A stretch of 47,036 bases of DNA from the NCBI GenBank assembly GCA_005799025.1, contig SYHX01000051.1:1-47036 (forward strand). Reading direction: 5' to 3'. This DNA is from Bacteroidota bacterium. GTDB taxonomy: Bacteria; Bacteroidota; Bacteroidia; UBA7662. Below the pieces are notes generated by a model, which saw only the letters and a list, made by a program, of their open reading frames with translations, was not told the DNA's origin and searched no databases. The position numbers and the translations under genes were made by a program. Shown here in pieces: positions 9,668 to 18,309 of the stretch (its first letter is position 1; every line of letters begins with the position of its first letter).

Positions 9668-10328
9668 GCTCCTCGATGCCTACGAAAGAGGCGAACACCA
9701 TCAGCCAGGTTCAACGGATACCCCGTTAAGAGAAGACGCTTTTGCCATGGATGACGATCTCAAAATGGAGTTAATTTCCAAACATTTTCGGGAAATCATG
9801 AATATTTTGGGATTGGATCTCACCGATGACAGTCTGCGTGGAACTCCGGACCGGGTGGCCAAAATGTATGTCAAAGAAATTTTCAGCGGCCTTAATCCTG
9901 CCAATAAACCCAAGATTGCGCTCTTCGAAAACAAATACGAATACAACCAAATGTTGGTCGAGAAGGATATCGTGGTCCACTCCAATTGCGAGCATCACTT
10001 TGTACCCATTGTAGGCAAAGTTCATGTGGCGTACTTCTCTTCTGGCAAGGTCATCGGCCTCTCCAAAATCAATCGTTTGGTCCATTATTATGCCCGCAGG
10101 CCGCAAGTCCAAGAGCGTCTGACCAAGCAAATTGCTGAAGGCCTCCAAGAAGTCCTGCATACCAAGAATGTTGCCGTCATCGTGGATGCGGCCCACCTAT
10201 GTGTTTCGATGCGTGGTGTCCAAGACCATGGAGGCACCACCATCACCGCCTCGTACTCCGGAGTTTTCGAACAAGAGAACGTTCGCAGTGAATTCCTGAA
10301 GTACCTCGAAATCGGCAAGAATACCTGA
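9627..10328 (+). CDS. folE: GTP cyclohydrolase I
   Basis: GTPDRVAKMYVKEIFSGL, VHSNCEHHFVPIVGKVHVAY, GLSKINRLV, HLCVSMRGVQ. ATG at 9645 is an alternative start. Confidence 0.95.
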   Translation: MKHPEIMLSARDLELLDAYERGEHHQPGSTDTPLREDAFAMDDDLKMELISKHFREIMNILGLDLTDDSLRGTPDRVAKMYVKEIFSGLNPANKPKIALFENKYEYNQMLVEKDIVVHSNCEHHFVPIVGKVHVAYFSSGKVIGLSKINRLVHYYARRPQVQERLTKQIAEGLQEVLHTKNVAVIVDAAHLCVSMRGVQDHGGTTITASYSGVFEQENVRSEFLKYLEIGKNT

Positions 10329-11044
10329 TGGAGACTTCGCTCGCCGGGCGTAGTTACCTCGTGGTAGGAGCTTCGTCTGGAATCGGCGCAGAGCTGGTTC
10401 GTCAATTGCATAATCGTGGTGCCCTTGTTTATGCTTGGGGTAGGCAGCCTCTCGAGGGAGTAACAAGCTCATGGACATTTTGGGATGTGTTATCGGGAGA
10501 GCCAGCCCCGGCAGCTTCTTTGCCAGAAACGCTTCACGGTCTGGCCTATATGCCAGGTAATATTCCGTTGAAGCCCTTCCACCGAACCTCCTTGGAGGAA
10601 TTTCGTCAGACCCTAGACCTCAATTTGGTGGGCGCCGTCCAGAGCATCCAAGCGGCCCTCCCAGCACTCAAAAACGCAGGGGGGTCCTCTGTGGTCTTAA
10701 TGAGCACGGTCGCGGCCCGCGTTGGTATGCCCTTTCACAGCTCCATCGCTGCGGCCAAAGCAGCCTTGGAAGGCCTTACCCTGAGTTTGGCTTCCGAATA
10801 CGCCGGTCAACAGATTCGCTTCAACGCCGTCGCCCCCTCATTGACCCGCACTCCCCTTGCAGGGTCCTTACTTTCTACTCCTGAGAAGGTGGAGGCCTCT
10901 GGCAAAAGACATCCCTTGGGCCGAGTAGGCGAAGCCTCTGAACCAGCGGCTGCGATCAGGTTCCTGCTGGATCCTGAATCTTCCTGGGTCACCGGGCAAG
11001 TCTGGGGCGTGGACGGTGGAATGGCCAACCTCAAAGGTATTTGA
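10328..11044 (+). CDS. Divergent SDR family protein lacking canonical catalytic Tyr
   Basis: VVGASSGIGAELV Rossmann motif and C-terminal GQVWGVDGG; expected YxxxK reads IAAAK (Ile codon 10745-10747, Lys codon 10757-10759). Confidence 0.9.
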   Translation: METSLAGRSYLVVGASSGIGAELVRQLHNRGALVYAWGRQPLEGVTSSWTFWDVLSGEPAPAASLPETLHGLAYMPGNIPLKPFHRTSLEEFRQTLDLNLVGAVQSIQAALPALKNAGGSSVVLMSTVAARVGMPFHSSIAAAKAALEGLTLSLASEYAGQQIRFNAVAPSLTRTPLAGSLLSTPEKVEASGKRHPLGRVGEASEPAAAIRFLLDPESSWVTGQVWGVDGGMANLKGI

Positions 11045-12372
11045 TGCCCTCCAATCCCGTTCACCTGCATTGGTTTCGCAGGGACCTGCGCTTGGACGAT
11101 AACCAAGCCTTGAAATTGGCCCTGAACAGCGGGGCCAAAGTGCAAGGGATCTTCATCTTCGACCGCAATATCCTAGATAAACTGGACCACAAACAGGATG
11201 CGAGGGTCATGTTCATTCATCGCACCCTTCAAGCCATGCATCACGAATTGCAAGCTTACGGGAGCGGATTGAAAGTCTATTACGGGCAACCTGAGCAAGT
11301 ATGGTCCAAAATTGTGGAGGAGATACCGGTTCGTCATGTGTTCTGGAACAGGGATTACGAACCCTATGCCCGTGAACGAGACCAGGCCGTCACGGCATTG
11401 TTGCAACAAAGGGGCATTGCGATAACCACCGCCTCGGATCATTGCCTCATGGAGCCAGGAAGGGTCTTGAAAGGGGATGGAACGCCCTATACCGTCTTTA
11501 CCCCTTTTGCCAGGCGTTGGCGGGATTTGATCACCGGCAACGAACTGCAACCCGTTCCAATCACCGAGGAGGAAAAGCAACGATGGGCAAGCCAACCCAA
11601 GAAAGCCTTGACGCCGACCCTGGAGGATATGGGTTTCCAAGATTCTTCCATTCCTTGGCCGGAATTGCAAATTAATACCAATGTGTTACAAAAATATGCC
11701 GAACAGAGGGATATCCCCTCCTTGGAAGGCACCAGCCGCCTGGGGTTGCACCTTCGCTTTGGAACCCTCTCGGTTCGAAAGCTTGCATCGAAGGCGATTA
11801 CCCTAAGCGATACCTTCATGAACGAATTGATTTGGAGGGATTTCTACCAAAGCATTTTGTGGCATTACCCCCACACGGTGAATCGAGCATTCAAGCCGGC
11901 CTACGATCATATTGCATGGCGGAACAATCCGGAAGAATTCGAGCGTTGGTGCCAAGGGAATACGGGTTACCCCATCGTCGATGCCGGAATGAGGCAACTC
12001 AAAGAAAGCGGGTGGATGCACAACAGGGTGCGGATGATTGTCGCCAGTTTCCTGACCAAGCATTTACTGATTGATTGGCGTTGGGGCGAAGCCTGGTTTG
12101 CCACGCACCTCCTGGATTACGATTTGGCGAGCAACGTAGGAGGTTGGCAATGGGCCGCCGGATGCGGTAACGACGCGGCACCGTATTTCCGCGTTTTCAA
12201 CCCGTATGAACAGACCCGCAAATTCGACCCCCAAGGGCATTATATCCACCGCTGGGTTCCCGAAGTGGATGAACTTACGTATCCTGCGCCAATGGTGGAC
12301 CATGCCCAAGCTCGGCTTAGAGCCTTGGCTACCTACAAGGAGGGACTTGCCTCGGTAGATTCCTCCAAGTAA
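11044..12372 (+). CDS. phrB: Deoxyribodipyrimidine photolyase (class I photolyase/cryptochrome family)
   Basis: LHWFRRDLRLDDNQAL, GTSRLGLHLRFGTLS, ELIWRDFY, WMHNRVRMIVASFLTKHLLIDWRWGE, GGWQWAAGCGNDAAPYFRVFNP. Confidence 0.95.
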   Translation: MPSNPVHLHWFRRDLRLDDNQALKLALNSGAKVQGIFIFDRNILDKLDHKQDARVMFIHRTLQAMHHELQAYGSGLKVYYGQPEQVWSKIVEEIPVRHVFWNRDYEPYARERDQAVTALLQQRGIAITTASDHCLMEPGRVLKGDGTPYTVFTPFARRWRDLITGNELQPVPITEEEKQRWASQPKKALTPTLEDMGFQDSSIPWPELQINTNVLQKYAEQRDIPSLEGTSRLGLHLRFGTLSVRKLASKAITLSDTFMNELIWRDFYQSILWHYPHTVNRAFKPAYDHIAWRNNPEEFERWCQGNTGYPIVDAGMRQLKESGWMHNRVRMIVASFLTKHLLIDWRWGEAWFATHLLDYDLASNVGGWQWAAGCGNDAAPYFRVFNPYEQTRKFDPQGHYIHRWVPEVDELTYPAPMVDHAQARLRALATYKEGLASVDSSK

Positions 12373-13424
12373 GTACACCCCGGGATTTCGGTAATCAATT
12401 TGGGCCCAAAGGCCTGGGCCGGCGTAAGGAAGCCCACCATCCCCCTGTGCTTAAGCTCGGGGATTCGCTGCACCAGATGGACTGCGCTAAGGGCCGTTAA
12501 ACGATAACTTTCAGGCAATTGCAGCCTTGCTTCCACTGAGACCCCCGAAGGATTGGTGATGCGCCCGTACACCATCGCAGATCCATGCTCGAGTTCAAGG
12601 GGTGATGGACCCCATACCGAACGATCCACTTTGCCCTGTAAAAATCGGCGGACCATTCGCATTCTTAACAACGGATTAAAAATAAATTGGAATTTCAGGA
12701 TACGGTGTAAAAGCCGTGAAGCCGTGGTCATTGTTACGATATGGGGTATGCCCGTGCAAATCCCAGCGGTGAATAAATCTCCCCAAGGAATGCTGATGCA
12801 CCATGAGCTTCGATCACCCCAATCAATGCGTTCCAAAAGACGTCCTACCGGACGCGGTTGTATTTTCCCATCGACTCTCTCAGCTCCCGATTCACCAATT
12901 CGTGTCAACAAGGACGATAAAGTGCCATGGGAAATTCGGCTTCCAAAATTCCCAAAGGCGAGCATCAAACGATCCCCGTCCGGGCAACGCTCGGCCAAAT
13001 GCATCGCCATGCAATCGGTAGGGACCACATCAAAGCCGATGGCCGGCATCAACACAATGCCCGCCTTCTTGGCTTGATCGTTCATACGGTGCAATCCTTC
13101 CAGGACCGCCAGCTCCCCAGTGATGTCCAGGTAGTGAACGCCCGTTCGCAGGCAGGCTTTGGCCAATGCCCGGTAGGTGTGCACAAAGGGTCCAGCACAA
13201 TGCAAAACTGATTCCAAACCCCGAAGACCCTCGACAATCGCCTCCGAGTCCTCCAAAGCAAAGACCCTGTAGTCCAATCCGTGTGATAGCGCCAATTCAC
13301 GGACCTTGGTCGCGTTACGACCGGCTAACACCGGACGCAATCCTTGCGTTACCGCATGCGCCACCACCAAACGACCGGTATAACCCGTCGCTCCATAAAT
13401 CATCCACAGTAAGGGCGCGCTCAT
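12333..13424 (-). CDS. Saccharopine dehydrogenase-like / trans-acting enoyl reductase family protein
   Basis: IYGATGYTGRLVVAHA, LAGRNATKV, CAGPF, GVHYLDITGE, PAIGFDVVPTD. Confidence 0.85.
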   Translation of the reverse strand: MSAPLLWMIYGATGYTGRLVVAHAVTQGLRPVLAGRNATKVRELALSHGLDYRVFALEDSEAIVEGLRGLESVLHCAGPFVHTYRALAKACLRTGVHYLDITGELAVLEGLHRMNDQAKKAGIVLMPAIGFDVVPTDCMAMHLAERCPDGDRLMLAFGNFGSRISHGTLSSLLTRIGESGAERVDGKIQPRPVGRLLERIDWGDRSSWCISIPWGDLFTAGICTGIPHIVTMTTASRLLHRILKFQFIFNPLLRMRMVRRFLQGKVDRSVWGPSPLELEHGSAMVYGRITNPSGVSVEARLQLPESYRLTALSAVHLVQRIPELKHRGMVGFLTPAQAFGPKLITEIPGCTYLEESTEASPSL

Positions 13425-13445
13425 ATTCTGTCATCGACCTAGCGC

Positions 13446-14372
13446 TTAACCATCCTTACCCATCATCGCCAAGGCCAAGGCTTGCTCCGTTTGCCCTTGT
13501 TCCAGCAAGAGGCTGATCCGAAGGACCAGCTCGGAGCGCCCTTCCGGGCTTGAGGGTTCGAAAGTAGGCGCAGTGAATTGCTCCTGGAAAATTTCTTTAC
13601 ATCGTTCTATGTTTGGAATCGAGGGCTGATTCCCCAATCTGGCCAAGCGGTTACCATCCAAGGTTCCGTATTCTTGGAGCCATTTTGGCAAAGCATCCAC
13701 ACCAATACCGCAAGTTCTCAGCGGCTTCTCCACCTCGAACAAGCCCATGGACGAACGGGTGTACCAATCCCCCCCTAGCCTGGCAACGGCATCTACAGCA
13801 TAGGGATCGATGGAACCCGTGGGCAAGAGGACCTCACGAGCTACATGAAAATAAACCACTTCGCAAATCACCAAATTACCCGCCCCACCTTCTGTGCCCA
13901 ATGGCTTAACTTCCATGACTTTACATTCCATTTGCACAGGCGATTCGGCTACCCGGGGCGGGGCTACCTTCAAGGAAGGCCATGCTGTCAATCCTACCTT
14001 TTGAAATTCATTGACCCCATCGGCGTATTCCGAAGAAGCCAAGGAAACCTGTTCAACCAAAGCGAAGGGCACGACCTGAATCACCACCTCGGGAATTTCC
14101 ATAACATTGCGTAAGGTATGCTTGGAACTCCCATCGCGTACCCGCAATGCGGGCGAAAAGATCAATACCGGAGGATTGGCGCTGAATACATTAAAAAAAC
14201 TAAAAGGCGACAAATTAACTTCCCCATGTCGGTTAATGGTCGATGCCAACGCCACCGGCCTTGGCCCTACTGCGCCTTGCAAAAGGTTCTGAACCGACAT
14301 CGTGTCCAAATTGGCAGGGTCCCACCCTTCAAAATGCCATGAGGTACCCGATGGGGTGGTTGCCGAGCTCAT
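13446..14372 (-). CDS. Flavin reductase family (FMN-binding split-barrel) protein
   Basis: GPRPVALASTINRHGEVNLSPFSFFNVFSANPPVLIFSP; start set at MSSATTP. Confidence 0.85.
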   Translation of the reverse strand: MSSATTPSGTSWHFEGWDPANLDTMSVQNLLQGAVGPRPVALASTINRHGEVNLSPFSFFNVFSANPPVLIFSPALRVRDGSSKHTLRNVMEIPEVVIQVVPFALVEQVSLASSEYADGVNEFQKVGLTAWPSLKVAPPRVAESPVQMECKVMEVKPLGTEGGAGNLVICEVVYFHVAREVLLPTGSIDPYAVDAVARLGGDWYTRSSMGLFEVEKPLRTCGIGVDALPKWLQEYGTLDGNRLARLGNQPSIPNIERCKEIFQEQFTAPTFEPSSPEGRSELVLRISLLLEQGQTEQALALAMMGKDG

Positions 14373-15385
14373 TGAGGGGTCTTCTTGAGCGCGAGGATTG
14401 AAAAGGCATCCGGATCCGCCACGATCGTATTGGTCAGCGTCCCGAGGCCCGTGATTTCCAATTCCATAACATCCCCTGGGGCCAACCAACGGGGTTGATA
14501 GCCTTCGGGGTCCAAGCGCCTGCCGGTGCCGTTAAGTTCCAGAAAGCAACCCGTGCCTACCGTACCGGATCCAATAACATCACCCGGCATGATGTAGGCC
14601 CCGTAGGCACAGCGTTCAATAATTTCGGCGAAGGTCCAGTCCATATCCTTCATGTTCCCCCTCGATACTTCAACCCCGTTCAGCCTGGCCTCCATTTCCA
14701 GGGCCAATGAGCGTCCAGTATGACCCGCTTTGGGAGGGCAAGCCCAAGTTTCCAATTCGTCGGGGGTGACTAGATAAGGCCCCAAGGCGGTTGCGAAGTC
14801 CTTGCCCTTGGCGGGACCCAGGCTCAGGAGCATTTCCTCCATTTGCAAGGTCCGCGCACTCCAATCGTTCATGATGGTGTACCCGGCAATGTAGAGATCG
14901 GCCTCCTCGGCGCGGACATTGCGACCAGCTCTTCCGATCACCACCGCAACTTCCAACTCAAAATCCAATTGCCGGAAATGATCGGGCATGCAGAGCACAG
15001 ACCCTGGCCCGATAATCGCCTGATGGTTGGTGAAATAAAAAATAGGTTGATGGTCAAATTCTGGGATCATATCAACCCCCCGATTCCGACGAGCCGCGGC
15101 CACATGTTGCCTGAAGGCATAGCCATCCCGGCATGAGGCGGGCCTGGGTACCGGCGCAAGCCAATCCTTGGCCTCCAAGGCCAAAGGCTTGATGGGGGCA
15201 TCCCCTTGGAGTACTCGTTGCTCAAGACCGCGCAGGGCATCCATGGCGGCCTCGCCTTGCTCCAAGAAGGCCATCATATCGGGTCCGCATTGAGGATTCC
15301 AAGTACTTGCATCCCAGGCTTGTTCCGCAGCCCAAAGGGCTACCCTGTCTTTTCCGGATGTTGAACGGTACGATATTAATTTCAT
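14369..15385 (-). CDS. Fumarylacetoacetate hydrolase family protein
   Basis: DFELEVAVVIGR, GYTIMNDWSAR, GTGCFLELNG, LAPGDVMELEITGLGTLTNTI; start set at MKLISYRS. Confidence 0.88.
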   Translation of the reverse strand: MKLISYRSTSGKDRVALWAAEQAWDASTWNPQCGPDMMAFLEQGEAAMDALRGLEQRVLQGDAPIKPLALEAKDWLAPVPRPASCRDGYAFRQHVAAARRNRGVDMIPEFDHQPIFYFTNHQAIIGPGSVLCMPDHFRQLDFELEVAVVIGRAGRNVRAEEADLYIAGYTIMNDWSARTLQMEEMLLSLGPAKGKDFATALGPYLVTPDELETWACPPKAGHTGRSLALEMEARLNGVEVSRGNMKDMDWTFAEIIERCAYGAYIMPGDVIGSGTVGTGCFLELNGTGRRLDPEGYQPRWLAPGDVMELEITGLGTLTNTIVADPDAFSILALKKTPQ

Positions 15386-15417
15386 AGCTATTCGATCAGG
15401 CCCCAAAGGTAAGGAAC

Positions 15418-16620
15418 CTACCCATGCGCCTTGCGAAGGATGTCAATGGCATCGTGCAATTCCCCTTCAGAAATATTGAGCGGCGGAGCCAAGCGAAGTC
15501 GTCCCTCGTTGAACAAGAACCAATCCACCAATAGGCCTGCCTGCCAGCATCTGCTTATCCATTCCCTTGCCTTCATGGGGTCAATTTCCAATTCCAATCC
15601 AAGAAGTAATCCCCTTCCGCTTAGATGAATAGGGAATCCTGATTCAAGTGACCATTCCTTAACCCGGCCAGCAATAATTTCATGAGCCATCATGGCCCTT
15701 GCAGCCAAACCTTGGTCCCGAATCACCTCCACGACCGCTACTGCGGCGGCGGCACAAACCGGATTACCCCCGAAGGTGGTTAGGTGCCCTAAGGGGGGAT
15801 CTTCCGCGAGATGTTGCATCATAGAGGAAGATGCCGCAAAGGCACCTATCGGCAAGCCACCCCCGAGGCCTTTGGCCATGACCACCACATCAGGGACAAT
15901 ACCGTCATGCTGAAATCCAAACCATGTCCCGCAACGCCCCAGCCCTGTTTGGATCTCGTCAAAAACCAGGGCTATACCGAATTGACGGCATCGCGCTTCC
16001 AAAGCCTTCAGCCAGCCAGGATCCGCGGGCAAGGCACCCGCCTCTGCTTGCACAGCCTCCACAAAAACCCCGGCCACCCGCTCATCCAAAAAATCCAGAC
16101 AGCCTTCATCGTTGTAATCCAACAAATAGGTCTCCGGGAGCAAGGGTCTATACGGGCTGCGGTACATCTCCGAGCCCAATATGCTCAAAGCACCTTGAGT
16201 CCCTCCGTGGTAGGCATTTCGAAAGGAAACCAAACGAGTCCTGCCGCTTACCTTTTTCACCAATTTCATAGCCCCTTCGATGGCCTCAGCGCCGGAATTG
16301 GCGAAGTAAACCTGGTCAAAGGAAGGTCCCAAAAATTCATGCAGCAAAGTCGCCAAACGGACCTGTGGGTGTTGCACATGTTCACCATAGACCATGGTAT
16401 GCCAATACCGGTCCAATTGCTCGGTTACCGCCCGATGAACGACAGGATGACGGTGCCCTACAATGCTCACCGAAATTCCCGAGATAAAATCAAGGTAGCC
16501 CTTGCCGCGGTAATCGTAAATGTAAGATCCCTCCGCGCGGTCCACCTCCAAGGCCATGGACCAAGGCGAGGTTGGAGCGATATGCTTCCTGAACAGGTCC
16601 CTTAAATGGCTATGCTCCAC
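15418..16620 (-). CDS. Class III PLP-dependent aminotransferase (acetylornithine/ornithine aminotransferase-like)
   Basis: YFANSGAEAIEGAMKLVKK, LVFDEIQTGLGRCG, VVMAKGLGGGLPIGAF. Confidence 0.9.
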   Translation of the reverse strand: MEHSHLRDLFRKHIAPTSPWSMALEVDRAEGSYIYDYRGKGYLDFISGISVSIVGHRHPVVHRAVTEQLDRYWHTMVYGEHVQHPQVRLATLLHEFLGPSFDQVYFANSGAEAIEGAMKLVKKVSGRTRLVSFRNAYHGGTQGALSILGSEMYRSPYRPLLPETYLLDYNDEGCLDFLDERVAGVFVEAVQAEAGALPADPGWLKALEARCRQFGIALVFDEIQTGLGRCGTWFGFQHDGIVPDVVVMAKGLGGGLPIGAFAASSSMMQHLAEDPPLGHLTTFGGNPVCAAAAVAVVEVIRDQGLAARAMMAHEIIAGRVKEWSLESGFPIHLSGRGLLLGLELEIDPMKAREWISRCWQAGLLVDWFLFNEGRLRLAPPLNISEGELHDAIDILRKAHG

Positions 16621-16630
16621 AGGAGCAAAC

Positions 16631-17110
16631 TTAGCGCCTGCCGCGGTTGGGGCGCATAGGTTCCCTGCGATCTTGGATTCGTCGAATCAACTCTTTCTGG
16701 AATTCCCTTTCGGCTTGGTGCAAAACCACAAGTCTGCGTGATGGCAAAATGCCCTGCATGGATTTACGGAAATTTCTTTCGAGCTGCAATTCCTGTTCTC
16801 GAATGCTAAGCATTTCATCCAAGGCAGCGTTTGCTTTGTCGTCGCTGGAATATCCTCTGGTTCTAGATTCATCTATGAGGTCACGAATTTTGGCCCTAAG
16901 GTCTTCGCGTTGTTCATCGTATTGGTTATACACAGGCCAAAATTTCTCCGCTTCCTCGGAGCTGAGGCTCAATTCCTTGGTGAGGTAGGCAACCCTGGCC
17001 GCTTTGATTCTTTCTTGGGGCAGGGCTTCGGCCGTTGCCGCCAAGGTGCAGAGGAAAGCAAAAACGAACAAGTACTTCATCATGGCTTTATTTTGAATAA
17101 TAATTTTCAT
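16631..17110 (-). CDS. Small periplasmic CpxP/Spy-like protein, possible sensor of ECF sigma system
   Basis: Signal peptide (MKYLFVFAFLCTLAATAEA), charged helical body with LSLSSEEAEKFWPVYNQYDEQRE; adjacent to an ECF sigma gene. Confidence 0.6.
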   Translation of the reverse strand: MKIIIQNKAMMKYLFVFAFLCTLAATAEALPQERIKAARVAYLTKELSLSSEEAEKFWPVYNQYDEQREDLRAKIRDLIDESRTRGYSSDDKANAALDEMLSIREQELQLERNFRKSMQGILPSRRLVVLHQAEREFQKELIRRIQDRREPMRPNRGRR

Positions 17111-17159
17111 GTAAATAATTGATTTATATTGTCTTGATATTAGATATTTAAATTAACGA

Positions 17160-17690
17160 TTAAAATTCAGCCTCGGTCTCCTCCACCAAAATACCTAAGT
17201 CATGCGGCAAGGAAGGGAGGGCTTCATGCAAGGTTATAGGCTCACAGGTTAACTGATCAGCCCATTCGCTGAGGAGAACATGGTTGTTAGGATCTTGTTC
17301 CACTACCTCTTCTAAGATCTCCAAATTTGCGGCCTGCAGAACCGCTTCGTGCGCCTCCTCGATGCGAAGGTCTGCCAGCAACGCCGAAGACGAATTGGCC
17401 TCGATGGTAGGCTCATCACCGGACCACCAAAGACGCCCCAGAAACCAGGCCCCCACGACCAGTGCCAGGCTTGCCGCGACTGCCCAAGCCCTGGCATTTC
17501 CTGTCCAAGTCAGGATGACGGTCCTGCCATGAGAATTCATCCCCTTCGCATTGTCGGCCTTCTCCAAACGTGTCAAAACACGCTGGGGCAATTCGTCATA
17601 ATACCCTTCGGGAACTGGATAGTCTTGACTGAAAGGTATCTTGGGGTGGCTTTGGAAATCCATGGAGGTTAATGAATGATTTATGGACAT
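17160..17690 (-). CDS. Single-TM protein, putative anti-sigma factor-like
   Basis: N-terminal soluble part (VPEGYYDELPQRVLTRLEK) then one TM (AWAVAASLALVVGAWFLG); sits directly downstream of the ECF sigma gene. Confidence 0.6.
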   Translation of the reverse strand: MSINHSLTSMDFQSHPKIPFSQDYPVPEGYYDELPQRVLTRLEKADNAKGMNSHGRTVILTWTGNARAWAVAASLALVVGAWFLGRLWWSGDEPTIEANSSSALLADLRIEEAHEAVLQAANLEILEEVVEQDPNNHVLLSEWADQLTCEPITLHEALPSLPHDLGILVEETEAEF

Positions 17691-17708
17691 AACGAGGCGG
17701 CGATTGGT

Positions 17709-18305
17709 TTAACGGCGCTTCAAGATTGCCTCTACTTTTTTGAAGGCAAAGTGATACGAGGCCTTGAGAGCTCCTTCGCTGATGCCCAGGATTTCCGACA
17801 TTTGCTCGTAAGGCAATTCGTCGTAGTACCTCATCTGGAACACCATACGCTGCTTAGGGGGCAGCCTCAGCAACGCCTTCTCCAACAAGTATTCTGGCGA
17901 ATCTATACTCTCCTGGTGGGTCACCCTTTTCAGCTCAGCCTCCATGCGGACAGTGTCGTCACTTAGAGAAAGCATATGCCGTCGTTTCTTTTGGCTCAAA
18001 TGAGAGAGGCACAAGTTCGTGGCAATTCGGTAAAGCCAGGTGTACAGACCGGAACGGGATTCAAAGCGGTCTAGGTTTTGATAGCAACGAATAAAGGTGT
18101 TTTGCAGAATATCGTCGGTTTCATCATGGTCCAATACCATGCGGCGAATATGCCAATACAAGGCTTTGCGGTATCGCTCCATCAACTTGGTAAAGGCCCG
18201 GTTGCGGGTATGCTCGTTGGCAAATTCAGCGAGTAGTTCAAGCTCCCAGGCCTTCTGGGCGGATAAGCCTTCCTGCGATGACAACGAGTCCGTTGAATCT
18301 GACAC
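17709..18305 (-). CDS. ECF-type RNA polymerase sigma factor
   Basis: DETDDILQNTFIRCYQNLDRF, GLYTWLYRIATNLCLSHL, LPPKQRMVFQMRYYDELPYEQMSEILGISEGALKASYHFAFKK; GTG start. Confidence 0.93.
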   Translation of the reverse strand: MSDSTDSLSSQEGLSAQKAWELELLAEFANEHTRNRAFTKLMERYRKALYWHIRRMVLDHDETDDILQNTFIRCYQNLDRFESRSGLYTWLYRIATNLCLSHLSQKKRRHMLSLSDDTVRMEAELKRVTHQESIDSPEYLLEKALLRLPPKQRMVFQMRYYDELPYEQMSEILGISEGALKASYHFAFKKVEAILKRR

Positions 18306-18309
18306 AGTG

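Noticed and set aside
15811-16605. 264-aa plus-strand ORF
   Set aside because: Antisense to a clear class III aminotransferase.
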